Translations under genes and position numbers: made by a program
Notes under the pieces: model-generated
Databases searched by the model: none
What the model was told of the DNA's origin: nothing
Seen by the model: only the letters and a program-made list of their open reading frames with translations
Part shown: positions 51,201-58,815 of the stretch, piece after piece
Numbering within the stretch: position 1 is the first letter of the stretch
Layout: every line of letters begins with the position of its first letter
Assembly (NCBI RefSeq): GCF_012927185.1
Contig: NZ_JABBGB010000003.1
Span: forward strand, 186,001 to 250,000
Length of the DNA: 64,000 nucleotides
Source: Pseudoflavitalea sp. G-6-1-2
GTDB taxonomy: Bacteria; Bacteroidota; Bacteroidia; Chitinophagales; Chitinophagaceae
Reading direction: 5' to 3'

Positions 51201-52212
51201 AGATTTCAGTTCTTCCGGCGGAACCTGGAGCCAGCTCTACGATACACTCGCTCTCACCAAAACGCTGTTCCCCGATATGCTGCAGTTTCTCAATATCGAT
51301 GATTTCAAAAGCGAAACCCTCGATCTGCTGCACACACTCATAGACAGCGGTTATCTCAAAGGGGCAGACTACGAATCCCAGCTCAGCAAATTATATCTCG
51401 ATGGAAGAATGCTGCTGAAGAAACAGATCGCCAAAGAGAATAAAGTGAAGATGGCAAAAGTGGCAAAGAAAGATATGTCTACGCTGTACAGCAACAATAG
51501 TGATGATGATGAGAAAGAAGATGAAGACCTCAATAACGGCAACATCGCCGTAGATCAGTATTCCGTACTGCTGCTGCCTTTCCGCGATAAACATCCCGGC
51601 ATACAGAACTACTTCAAACAACTGATGACCACCACCGACACAAGATTGCTCTACAACAGTTTCATTCTGTTGCTGCGCAACAATCAGCCGGTGGCTGATT
51701 CCCTCTTCACCAAATTTGCTTCTTCAGACAAATACAGATATGAGTTCTATACCGATCTCAAAAAAATAAAGAAACTGGATAAATTTCCAGATGCAGAAAA
51801 GAAACCTGAGCTATTGGCAAGAAGTTTTCTGCTGGATCAGTTAGGCAGTTATTCCAAACCCGATACACTCGTGTATCTCAAGGCCCTTGCTGCTACCCAT
51901 AAACAGAAAGAAAGTTTCATCTACTTTTTCAAGTACAAGAAAATGCGTGACGATGATAACTGGGCGCTTGCTACCTGCGGCATTCAGTCTGCCAATAAAG
52001 ATTCGTTGGTGATCAGCAGATCGGGCTTCACGAAGGTTGCCGGCCGTACACTCGAAAATGATAAACCCGAAGGTGAGCAGCTGGAAAAGATCAAACGCGA
52101 GATGGTTATCACTACAAATCCCATTGCTTACAGCTTCTACGAAGCAAGGCAATTCGCCAATTACAAAAGCATGTTATCTGAGATGGTGAAACGCAGAAGA
52201 TACCAGGATTAA
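48295..52212 (+). CDS. Very large TraB/GumN-family protein
   Basis: A 1305-residue exported protein (signal MKRILYVPLLCMLLSSQLIGQ). Residues about 40-330 form a TraB/GumN domain: SWLFGTMHVSN with the conserved histidine, VVALETNPETW, and near the end FVGVGAAHLPGNRGVIELLRKMGY. The family is predicted to be metal-dependent peptidases or hydrolases related to TIKI proteins, with unproven activity in bacteria. The remaining 970 residues are not recognised: about 330-630 contains two similar segments (KFYEFGKTGGINVVQFADLV region and FSVLMPYAPSMLKDEMWG region), and 700-1305 is mixed helical with an acidic stretch (NNSDDDEKEDEDLNNG). Normal GumN proteins are about 300 residues, so this is a large fusion. 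It is monocistronic. Confidence 0.82.
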   Translation: MKRILYVPLLCMLLSSQLIGQSGKPTSTKPVSKPATAIGFAAGKKYPSLLWEISGNGLKKSSWLFGTMHVSNKLAFKLGDPFYNAIRSADVVALETNPETWQDDYSRSAEYRGSYSSDPDLMPSRFSYSSYGMPRQNMSITSFAIDSYEELARASLAIEPSLINGMLYRTYGSATNDFEENTFLDMHIFQVGRKLGKRVSGVENFEESERLVAEAYHDASKDKNKKKKSYSYDGVFQSPKKLEDAYRDGDLDLLDSIEMQNVQSDAFQEKFMFRRNEIQAKSIDSIIRKASLFVGVGAAHLPGNRGVIELLRKMGYTLRPVNMGARSSEQKEQLEKMRVEHSFQQQTSSDGFYKVSIPGKKFYEFGKTGGINVVQFADLVNGAYYLVTRVKTNSSVWGDDLTKTAEKIDAGLYENVPGKIIKKTAITKNGYPGFDVTTRTRRGDLQRYQVFVTPFEMIFFKMSGNGDYVGTGTDASKFFSSISFKEYIPTPEWSTWQPATGGFSVLMPYAPSMLKDEMWGNNRLEYAATEKNGNSYLVMKGNLQNYTAFAEDSFELNLMDESYQYSGFIEKQTSRKLGSLKGYPMLDATYNHKDGSHSTARFLIQGPNYYVVLARYKQETPAVKKFINSFSITPFIYPAATVQTDTAMHYTVKSPVPLNHIDSASAAMRAFLQNLKKDEEDDPDSEGLNFSSSFIGNDTLGEKIFVNWMQISRKSYSKDSIDLAKKIAGERIDDDSMLIYRSRSFKRLPNGADQYDFTISDTGSSRMVISRMVYRDGHLFSLSALTDTITRKSALLENFFDTFTPADTLKASAFLNKMAGEYVNELFSKDSVIAKRGAKKIQQAEFDSTDVPLLKRSIEAINWNVRNYLSNKEYFIGELGKLKDPSITGYLTDLYWKVKDTSDLQRAILEALLDQKTAASFKSFKDLILQEPPILEISSTDYSRQVRRVTRGFEPPVITGGVADYEFSEDFSSSGGTWSQLYDTLALTKTLFPDMLQFLNIDDFKSETLDLLHTLIDSGYLKGADYESQLSKLYLDGRMLLKKQIAKENKVKMAKVAKKDMSTLYSNNSDDDEKEDEDLNNGNIAVDQYSVLLLPFRDKHPGIQNYFKQLMTTTDTRLLYNSFILLLRNNQPVADSLFTKFASSDKYRYEFYTDLKKIKKLDKFPDAEKKPELLARSFLLDQLGSYSKPDTLVYLKALAATHKQKESFIYFFKYKKMRDDDNWALATCGIQSANKDSLVISRSGFTKVAGRTLENDKPEGEQLEKIKREMVITTNPIAYSFYEARQFANYKSMLSEMVKRRRYQD

Positions 52213-52233
52213 GCAATATGTTTACAGATATGC

Positions 52234-52265
52234 GAACGGGGCTGTTAGGGCCCCGTTTGTTTTTA
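52234..52265 (+). terminator. Intrinsic terminator of the TraB/GumN gene
   Basis: Stem AACGGGGC/GCCCCGTT (52235-52242 with 52250-52257, loop of 7), followed by TTTGTTTTTA. It ends just before the stop codon of the convergent ABC ATPase gene. Confidence 0.85.
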
Positions 52266-53978
52266 TCAGACCATTGCTTTCGGAATACTCGCAATCAGCT
52301 GTCTGGTGTATTCGCTTTTCGGATGCAGATATACCTGTTCTGCATCACCCATTTCTTCGATGCTGCCTTTGTTCATCACCATAATGCGGTCGCTGATATA
52401 ACGAACCACCGACAGATCGTGTGAAATGAAAATAGTGGTGAATCCGAATTCGCGCTTGAGATCGTTGAGCAGGTTGAGCACCTGTGCCTGTACGCTCACG
52501 TCGAGTGCAGAAACAGATTCGTCGCAGACGATGAATTCGGGGCCGAGAGAAAGCGCGCGTGCAATTACGATGCGTTGTCTTTGTCCACCGGAGAACTCAT
52601 GCGGATAACGATAGAAATGTTCGGGTTTGAGATCTACTTTCTCCAGCAGTTCCATCACCCTTTCTTTTCGCTGCGAAGCAGTTGGCAGGATGCCGTGAAC
52701 GCGCATGGGTTCTGCAATGGCATGTCCAATGGTGATGCGCGGATTGAGTGAAGAATAAGGATCCTGAAATACGATCTGAATATCTTTTCTGAGTTGTTTC
52801 AGATTGTCGCGTTTGGTAGCGGTGAGATCCATTCCATTGTAAAGAATGGATCCGCCGGTTGGCTCGATGAGCCGGAGCAGGCTTCGGCCCAGCGTGGTTT
52901 TGCCGCATCCCGATTCGCCTACAAGGCCGAGCGTTTCACCTTTGTACACTTCAAAGCTTACATCGTTTACAGCCTTTGTGTAATCGAGTGTTTTGCCGAA
53001 GAAAGTTTTATGGGATGGAAACCAAACCCTGAGATTCTTTACACTGATGAGTGTTTCAGAATGGTTGGCGGTTGGTTGCTCATTTTTTACTGAGTTGCTG
53101 GAAACCGCTGCAGGCGCTTGTTCCGGCTTGTTCAGAAAATCGCTCACTACCGGCAGTCTTGTTCCTTTCGGATGCAGAATGGGTCTGCAGGCCAGCAATC
53201 CTTTTGTGTAAGGATGTTGCGGATTTCTGAATAATTCGGTTGTGCTGCCCTGTTCAACGATGGCTCCTTTGTACATCACAATAGCCCGGTCGGCTACTTC
53301 TGCCACTACGCCAAGGTCGTGAGTGATGAAGATCACGCCCATCTGTTCTGTCTCCTGCAATGAGCGGATCAGTTGAAGGATGGTTTTCTGAACGGATACA
53401 TCGAGTGCGGTGGTTGGTTCGTCGCAGATGAGCAGGCTGGGATTGCAGCTCATGGCCATTGCGATCATCACGCGTTGTTTTTGTCCTCCGCTGAGCTGAT
53501 GCGGATAGCGATCCATCAGCAGTTCCGGATTGGGCAGTTTAACTTTTTGAAACAGTTCGAGGGTACGTGCCTTCGCTTCGGTTTTGGATACACGTTGGTG
53601 TTGGAGAATGGCTTCCATTACCTGATCGCCGCAGGTGAATACGGGGTTGAGGCTGGTCATCGGTTCCTGAAAGATCATGGCAATGCGGTGTCCACGCAAA
53701 GCGCGCAACTGATCGGCGGACTGATGCAGCATATCAACCTGTGATGATCCATCGGCAGAGAAGAGGATGGATCCTGTAACGTATCGTGCGGGAGGGGAGG
53801 GCAGCAGTTGCAGAATGCTGAGCGAGGTAACGGATTTTCCTGATCCTGATTCGCCCACGATGGCTACAATCTCGCCGCGGTTCACGTGCAGTGAAATGCC
53901 TTTCACGGCAGTGGCAGAGCCGATTTCGTTCACGAAATCGACCTGCAGATCCCTGATCTGTAATAAGGGGTATGCCAT
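52266..53978 (-). CDS. Fused DppD-DppF-type ABC transporter ATPase
   Basis: A 570-residue protein made of two ABC ATPase domains in one chain. The first has Walker A GESGSGKS at 42-49, signature LSGGQKQR at 162-169 and Walker B LLICDEP at 182-188; the second has Walker A GESGCGKT at 354-361, signature FSGGQRQR and Walker B FIVCDES. Both carry the extra C-terminal segments ([16 protein letters not shown]) typical of oligopeptide/dipeptide ATPases. The Walker B of the second domain ends in DES instead of DEP, a common variant. It should energise peptide import, but no permease or binding-protein genes lie nearby, so the complex is encoded elsewhere. It sits 10 bp downstream of the AMP nucleosidase gene on the same strand. 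Confidence 0.92.
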   Translation of the reverse strand: MAYPLLQIRDLQVDFVNEIGSATAVKGISLHVNRGEIVAIVGESGSGKSVTSLSILQLLPSPPARYVTGSILFSADGSSQVDMLHQSADQLRALRGHRIAMIFQEPMTSLNPVFTCGDQVMEAILQHQRVSKTEAKARTLELFQKVKLPNPELLMDRYPHQLSGGQKQRVMIAMAMSCNPSLLICDEPTTALDVSVQKTILQLIRSLQETEQMGVIFITHDLGVVAEVADRAIVMYKGAIVEQGSTTELFRNPQHPYTKGLLACRPILHPKGTRLPVVSDFLNKPEQAPAAVSSNSVKNEQPTANHSETLISVKNLRVWFPSHKTFFGKTLDYTKAVNDVSFEVYKGETLGLVGESGCGKTTLGRSLLRLIEPTGGSILYNGMDLTATKRDNLKQLRKDIQIVFQDPYSSLNPRITIGHAIAEPMRVHGILPTASQRKERVMELLEKVDLKPEHFYRYPHEFSGGQRQRIVIARALSLGPEFIVCDESVSALDVSVQAQVLNLLNDLKREFGFTTIFISHDLSVVRYISDRIMVMNKGSIEEMGDAEQVYLHPKSEYTRQLIASIPKAMV

Positions 53979-53988
53979 GTTTGGAGAA

Positions 53989-54759
53989 TCAGAATTTCAG
54001 GTGGCGAACGGTGAGGCCATCATTGATCAGTTGCTTCAGTGAGTCGATGCCGATCTTGATATGCCTTTCCACGAAATTGGTGGTCACTTTTTTGTCGCTC
54101 TCTTCCGTTTTCACTCCTTCGGGTACCATCGGAGAATCGGATACCAGCAGCAGCGCTCCGGTGGGGATCTTGTTGTAGAATCCTACGGAGAAGATGGTAG
54201 CTGTTTCCATGTCGATGGCATAGGCGCGGATGCGCTGGAGGTACTCCTTGAAAGTTTCATCGTGTTCCCACACGCGGCGGTTGGTGGTGTACACGGTGCC
54301 CGTCCAGTAATCCACTCCATAATCACGGATGGTGGTGGATACCGCTTTCTGCAATGCGAATGCAGGCAGGGCAGGCACTTCGGGAGGGAAGTAATCATTG
54401 GAGGTACCCTCTCCGCGGATGGCCGCGATCGGCAGAATGAGGTCGCCGATATTGTTGCGCTTTTTCAGTCCTCCGCATTTGCCGAGAAAGAGTACGGCGC
54501 TCGGCTCGATGGCGGTGAGCAAATCCATTATGGTGGCCGCACCCGGACTGCCCATACCGAAATTGATGATGGTGATATTCTCAGCCGTTGCACATTGCAT
54601 GGGCCTTCCTTCACCAATAACGGGTACGTTGTTCCATTGAGCAAAGAGTGTTACATAATTACTGAAATTGGTAAGCAGAATGTACTTGCCGAAATTCTCC
54701 AGCTTTTCCCCGGTGTAGCGGGGCAGCCAGTTTTTAACGATGTCTTCTTTGGTCTTCAT
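53989..54759 (-). CDS. amn: AMP nucleosidase (short Bacteroidota type)
   Basis: A 256-residue enzyme predicted to split AMP into adenine and ribose 5-phosphate. It is of the short type found in Bacteroidota, matching only the catalytic nucleoside-phosphorylase-like domain of the 480-residue E. coli enzyme. Visible parts are the phosphate/ribose-binding GSPGAATIMDLL, FLGKCGGLKKR, RVWEHDE, and the purine-binding AIDMETATIFSVGFYNKIP followed by LLVSDSP with the catalytic aspartate. The fused ABC ATPase starts 10 bp downstream, so they may be cotranscribed. Divergent from the HsdR-N-like gene at 54830. Confidence 0.88.
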   Translation of the reverse strand: MKTKEDIVKNWLPRYTGEKLENFGKYILLTNFSNYVTLFAQWNNVPVIGEGRPMQCATAENITIINFGMGSPGAATIMDLLTAIEPSAVLFLGKCGGLKKRNNIGDLILPIAAIRGEGTSNDYFPPEVPALPAFALQKAVSTTIRDYGVDYWTGTVYTTNRRVWEHDETFKEYLQRIRAYAIDMETATIFSVGFYNKIPTGALLLVSDSPMVPEGVKTEESDKKVTTNFVERHIKIGIDSLKQLINDGLTVRHLKF

Positions 54760-54817
54760 AATTTATAAATTTCGTGTATTTATTGCAAATCAGGAGAAAA
54801 TTATGGCGGCAGGAGTG

Positions 54818-54825
54818 TAGATTTG
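54818..54825 (+). promoter_or_regulatory. TAGATTTG box before the HsdR-N-like gene
   Basis: The sequence matches TAnnTTTG but ends only 4 nt before the ATG at 54830, so a transcript starting 6-7 nt downstream would begin inside the start codon. Either translation is leaderless or this box is not used. Confidence 0.3.
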
Positions 54826-54829
54826 GCGC

Positions 54830-55267
54830 ATGCTGCGCATAGAGTTTCCCGAACATCCGTTCCGTTTCAAAAAGGTGGAAGAGAAAGAATTCATCTTCGA
54901 TGAGTTCAGAAAGGCCTGGGTACGCCTCACCCCGGAAGAATGGGTGCGTCAGAATTTTCTGCAATACCTGTTGCAGCGCATGCAATATCCCGCATCGATG
55001 ATCGCAGTGGAGCGCGAACTGAAACTGGGCGAACTGAAAAAGCGGTTCGACATACTGGTGTACGACCGTCAGCACAAACCATGGCTGATGGTGGAATGCA
55101 AAGCCATGGGCGTTCCGCTCGAAGAAGCAGTGCTGATGCAGGTGCTTCGGTACAATATCGCTATCCCCGTTCCTTATCTGGTGATCACCAATGGCGAGTT
55201 CTCTGCGGGTTTCGTTAAAAATGAACAGACATTGAATCCGTTGGTCGAATTACCGCCATTCATCTGA
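54830..55267 (+). CDS. Small HsdR N-terminal-domain-like (PD-(D/E)xK fold) protein
   Basis: A 145-residue cytoplasmic protein that corresponds to the N-terminal nuclease-fold domain of type I restriction HsdR. The catalytic series is visible as E in RELKLGELKKRFD, D in FDILVYDRQHKPW and the E-x-K in LMVECKAMG, followed by a helix, so metal-dependent DNA cleavage is possible. It has no helicase domain and no HsdM or HsdS neighbour, and such stand-alone proteins are common in Bacteroidota genomes as housekeeping-type genes of unknown role. The first ATG is used. It is divergent from amn with 70 bp between them and lies 58 bp before the DUF2339 gene. Confidence 0.82.
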   Translation: MLRIEFPEHPFRFKKVEEKEFIFDEFRKAWVRLTPEEWVRQNFLQYLLQRMQYPASMIAVERELKLGELKKRFDILVYDRQHKPWLMVECKAMGVPLEEAVLMQVLRYNIAIPVPYLVITNGEFSAGFVKNEQTLNPLVELPPFI

Positions 55268-55325
55268 GGCCTTACTCGCTTATTCCGGTTTTTTATTGTT
55301 TCTTTAGTTGAATTAACTGCATTCT

Positions 55326-57707
55326 ATGAATAGCATACAGGAGCAAATTGCCTTGCTTACCGTGCGCATCCAGGATCTGGCTGCGCAGCAGGATGTTTTC
55401 AAAGCAAAGCTGATGGAACTGAACCGCGAACTGGATCAGCTGAAGGCGAAGGCCGCAGCGGAGAACCTGAAACCGGTACAGGAAAACATCATACAACCGG
55501 TTGCGGAAGAAAAACAACCGGTTACGCCTGTAACCGCTGTTAAGGAAGTGCAACCTCCTGTAATACCTTTGATCACTGCGCCGCAGGCTGAAGAGAAAAG
55601 AATTTTCGTTCCTCCCAAAAGAGCGGAAAAACCTGCCAGTGAAAAATCCGGTGGACTCGAAGAATTCCTCGGAAAGAATCTTGCCAGCAAAGTTGGGATA
55701 CTGGTTACCGTTATCGGCATCTTTATCGGAGCCAAATACGCATTAGAGCACGATCTCATCAGTGAGAAGGTGCGCATCATACTGGGCTATCTTTGCGGAG
55801 CCACGCTGATTGGCCTTGCATACAGACTGAAAAATAAATATGCCGGTTACAGTGCAGTGCTGATGGGAGGCGGATTATGCGTACTGTACTTCATCACCTA
55901 TATCGCATGGTCTTATTACAATCTCTTCCCAAGAATGGTGGCATTCGGGGTTATGGTGGGTGTTACGGTAGCCACAGTGTATGCAGCAACGATGTACAAT
56001 CGCGTGATCATTGCACACCTGGCATTGATAGGAGCGTATGCGATTCCGTTTTTGCTGAGCAATAATTCCGGGAACTATATTGCGCTCTTCTCTTATATCG
56101 CCATCATCAATGCAGGCATTGTGGTAGTAGCGTTTTTGCGAAACTGGAAATCGCTTACCTGGGCTGCGTTTGTGATCACCTGGTTCATCTTTGCTTTCTG
56201 GGCGCTGCTGGTGCACGATGAGCCGAACTTCAAAACCATCGCATGGATTTTCCTGAGCATATTTGCTGCGCTCTTTTATGTGGCACTGCTGGCTTACAAA
56301 CTGGTAAGGAAAGAAGTATTTCAGCTGGCTGATACTCTGCTGTTCTTCCCCAACTCTTTTATTTTCTATATCGGAGGCATGCAATTGCTCGATGCAGCCA
56401 ATGCACCAGACTGGAAAAAAGGATGTTTCACTTTACTGAATGCAGCGATCCATTTTGCAGTAGCAGTTGTTGTAAAGAAAATGGTGGGATCAGCTACTCC
56501 GTTGTTTCAAATACTCAAAGGGATGGTGATCAGTTTTCTGGCGATCGCTGTGCCGGTGTTCTTCGATAGTTACGCTATTCCGCTGGTGTGGATGGCACAG
56601 GCAATGATACTGTATGTGATGGCTAGAAGCCAGAAAATAAGGCTCTATCTGCATTTCAGCATGATACTGACCTTGCTGGTTTGGATGAATCTCTTTGGAC
56701 TTTATTCCGGCATTCTGAGTGACGCCTATAATCAGAGCGACTTTACAGCTGCATTTGCCAACAAAAGATTTCTCACTGTAATGGTTGTACTGGCAGCTGC
56801 TGCAGTTATGCTCTGGCTGAATCGCAACAAATATCAGCAGGAAGCAAAACATGATATTGGCATAGTGGAGTTCTTCTATAAGCCCTTCTTGCCTGCATTG
56901 GTAATTTTTACATTGTATGGCAGTATTTTTTGGGAGATCTGGCGTTGGTTCGACAATATTTCAACAGTACTGAGAAAATCAGATGGCAGTTTCGGTCTCT
57001 GGTTAGACGAAGTAGAACTCACTGGCTATGTAACATTGCTGTTGTACACATTTGCATTTCTGTTAGCCCTGGTGCTGGTGAATCAACGTCGCTTCAAAAT
57101 GCAGACGCTTCATTGGATATTGCTGGTTACTTTTATATTGACAGCACTGGTTTGGATGATCAGCGGATTGCAGGTGCTCAATTACCTCGCAAAGAATTAT
57201 TTCGACAAAGGCAGAACAGGCGTGTATTTCGGCGCAAGGGGATTTCTGAGCCGTTATGTGATTGCTGCGGTGATCACTGCACTGATGCTCCGCTTCCAAC
57301 CGAAATTCAGTGATGAGGCCAACAGAGAAACCATGAAAACGCTTTGGTCGATATTGCTGGTGTTGCTGATGGTGGTATTCCTCAGTTTCGAATACCTGCT
57401 CTGGACTTCGGTAAGCGGCGCCAACCGGCAATACACGTATGGGCTTAGTGTGGTATGGGGATTGTTTGCATTGGCACTCATCATCTATGGCATCTGGAAG
57501 AAACACCGCATATTCCGCATTACAGCCATGATATTACTGGTAGTAACACTGATAAAGCTGGTGTTCTTCGATCTCAGCCATGCCAATACATTAACGCGCA
57601 CCATCACGTATATCGCGCTGGGAGGAATTCTGCTGTTGATCTCCTATCTCTACAACAGATATAAAGAGCTGCTCTTCGGTGAAGATCAGAAACCGGAGGC
57701 GGATTGA
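55326..57707 (+). CDS. DUF2339 multi-pass membrane protein
   Basis: A 793-residue membrane protein of the DUF2339 family. Residues 1-45 form a coiled coil (QEQIALLTVRIQDLAAQQDV and following heptads), residues 46-110 are a Pro/Lys/Val-rich linker, and from about residue 115 there are more than 20 hydrophobic helices through to the C terminus, with a first conserved segment ENLGKNLASKVGILVTVIG (here LEEFLGKNLASKVGILVTV). The protein should lie in the inner membrane with the coiled coil in the cytoplasm. Function is unknown in the family, and no catalytic residue is evident. Its stop codon is adjacent to that of the convergent GNAT gene with no spacer. Confidence 0.9.
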   Translation: MNSIQEQIALLTVRIQDLAAQQDVFKAKLMELNRELDQLKAKAAAENLKPVQENIIQPVAEEKQPVTPVTAVKEVQPPVIPLITAPQAEEKRIFVPPKRAEKPASEKSGGLEEFLGKNLASKVGILVTVIGIFIGAKYALEHDLISEKVRIILGYLCGATLIGLAYRLKNKYAGYSAVLMGGGLCVLYFITYIAWSYYNLFPRMVAFGVMVGVTVATVYAATMYNRVIIAHLALIGAYAIPFLLSNNSGNYIALFSYIAIINAGIVVVAFLRNWKSLTWAAFVITWFIFAFWALLVHDEPNFKTIAWIFLSIFAALFYVALLAYKLVRKEVFQLADTLLFFPNSFIFYIGGMQLLDAANAPDWKKGCFTLLNAAIHFAVAVVVKKMVGSATPLFQILKGMVISFLAIAVPVFFDSYAIPLVWMAQAMILYVMARSQKIRLYLHFSMILTLLVWMNLFGLYSGILSDAYNQSDFTAAFANKRFLTVMVVLAAAAVMLWLNRNKYQQEAKHDIGIVEFFYKPFLPALVIFTLYGSIFWEIWRWFDNISTVLRKSDGSFGLWLDEVELTGYVTLLLYTFAFLLALVLVNQRRFKMQTLHWILLVTFILTALVWMISGLQVLNYLAKNYFDKGRTGVYFGARGFLSRYVIAAVITALMLRFQPKFSDEANRETMKTLWSILLVLLMVVFLSFEYLLWTSVSGANRQYTYGLSVVWGLFALALIIYGIWKKHRIFRITAMILLVVTLIKLVFFDLSHANTLTRTITYIALGGILLLISYLYNRYKELLFGEDQKPEAD

Positions 57708-58199
57708 TTATTTCAGTTTTTTGCCGAGTATCAGTACGCCTCTGTGCACCCCGTCGAGTATGCATACATCGGGGAGGGTGCCCCATACTTCAAATCCGAA
57801 TTTCTCAAAGAGGCGGATGCTGGGTTCGTTGTGAGCAAAGATCTTTCCCAGCAGTACTTCAATGCCGAGATCGGGGGCCTGCTTCACGCCGTGCAGCATC
57901 ATGATATTGCCTAACCCCTGGCCGCGATGTGCTGCATCGATATAAATGCTGATCTCCGCCGTGATATCATAGGCGGCCCTTTCGGAGAAATTGGAAAAGC
58001 TCATCCATGCAATTACCTGTCCACCGTTTATCACCACCCATAATGGCCTGCGTGCAGGAGTATGATCGTTGAACCAGGCCAGTTTCTTTTCAACAGTAAC
58101 CGGTTCGAGATCGGCGGTGGCCAGCCGCGTAGGAATGGTGGAATTGTAAATGGATACAATGGCCGGCAGATCTTCTAAAGTGGCGTCGCGGATTACCAT
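57708..58199 (-). CDS. GNAT acetyltransferase, phosphinothricin-N-acetyltransferase-like
   Basis: A 163-residue GNAT-fold enzyme. It opens with the phosphinothricin acetyltransferase-like IRDATLEDLPAIVSIYNSTI, and the acetyl-CoA loop is in AHRGQGLGNIMMLHG (RGQGLG matches R/QxxGxG/A). The C-terminal NEPSIRLFEKFGFEVWG is the conserved fourth motif. It should acetylate an amine-bearing small molecule with acetyl-CoA; the substrate is not known. It starts 3 bp after the stop of the second GNAT gene, so the two form one operon. Zero bases separate its stop codon from that of DUF2339. Confidence 0.88.
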   Translation of the reverse strand: MVIRDATLEDLPAIVSIYNSTIPTRLATADLEPVTVEKKLAWFNDHTPARRPLWVVINGGQVIAWMSFSNFSERAAYDITAEISIYIDAAHRGQGLGNIMMLHGVKQAPDLGIEVLLGKIFAHNEPSIRLFEKFGFEVWGTLPDVCILDGVHRGVLILGKKLK

Positions 58200-58202
58200 A
58201 TG

Positions 58203-58625
58203 CTAGAGTTTTTTATGGAAGTGAAAACCGAGGATTTTGTATCCCTGATTGATCCAGAACCGGATGCCTTTATCATTGATTACATAGGCATTGAGTTCGG
58301 AGGCGATGCATCCCTGTGAGCGGCCGTAATCGTGCACCCAATTCATCATCAGCTCGCCGATCTTCTGGCTGCGGTATTCGGGCAGTACCATCACATTGTC
58401 TGGTTCAATATGTTTGCCGTTGTAGAATTTGTTGAGTATCCAGATGCCGGTGATGCCGATGAGTTTCTCACCGTCGTATACGCCGATGCATTTGTAGGAG
58501 TGGTTTTTCATTTCATCGAGGCGCTCCTGCAGCACTTCCATGGAGATAGTATGATTATTCAGAATATCTAGCAAAGGAAGTATCGACTGCCATTCCTCAG
58601 GTGGTATGAACCTAATATCGTACAT
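58203..58625 (-). CDS. GNAT acetyltransferase, small
   Basis: A 140-residue GNAT-fold protein. The acetyl-CoA binding segment is VLPEYRSQKIGELMMNWVHDY, where the usual glycine-rich loop reads RSQKIG, a common variant. The N terminus (MYDIRFIPPEEWQSILPLLDILN) and the C-terminal GIRFWINQGYKILGFHF are typical of the family. The substrate is unknown. It is the first gene of a two-gene operon with the phosphinothricin-type GNAT (3-bp spacing). No promoter box is clear upstream, but the gap to 58816 is short (190 bp) and shared with the divergent NACHT gene. Confidence 0.85.
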   Translation of the reverse strand: MYDIRFIPPEEWQSILPLLDILNNHTISMEVLQERLDEMKNHSYKCIGVYDGEKLIGITGIWILNKFYNGKHIEPDNVMVLPEYRSQKIGELMMNWVHDYGRSQGCIASELNAYVINDKGIRFWINQGYKILGFHFHKKL

Positions 58626-58815
58626 AATTATGGGTATTTAGGAGGAATAACGGAACCGAAGACCGTTTGGTTGATAAATTTAAAAAGAATGAATGGGATT
58701 GGATAATTTTTGTAATAACTTCGGCTACCCGGCCAAATCGATTGCCCAGCTCACTTCAGGCAATGCAGTTACACGAGAAATCTACCGTTGAAACTTTAAT
58801 AAAAACGATGCTGTC

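Noticed and set aside
54830-55267. Part of a type I restriction system
   Set aside because: Only an HsdR-N-like domain is present, with no helicase, HsdM or HsdS gene near; such stand-alone proteins are common in Bacteroidota.
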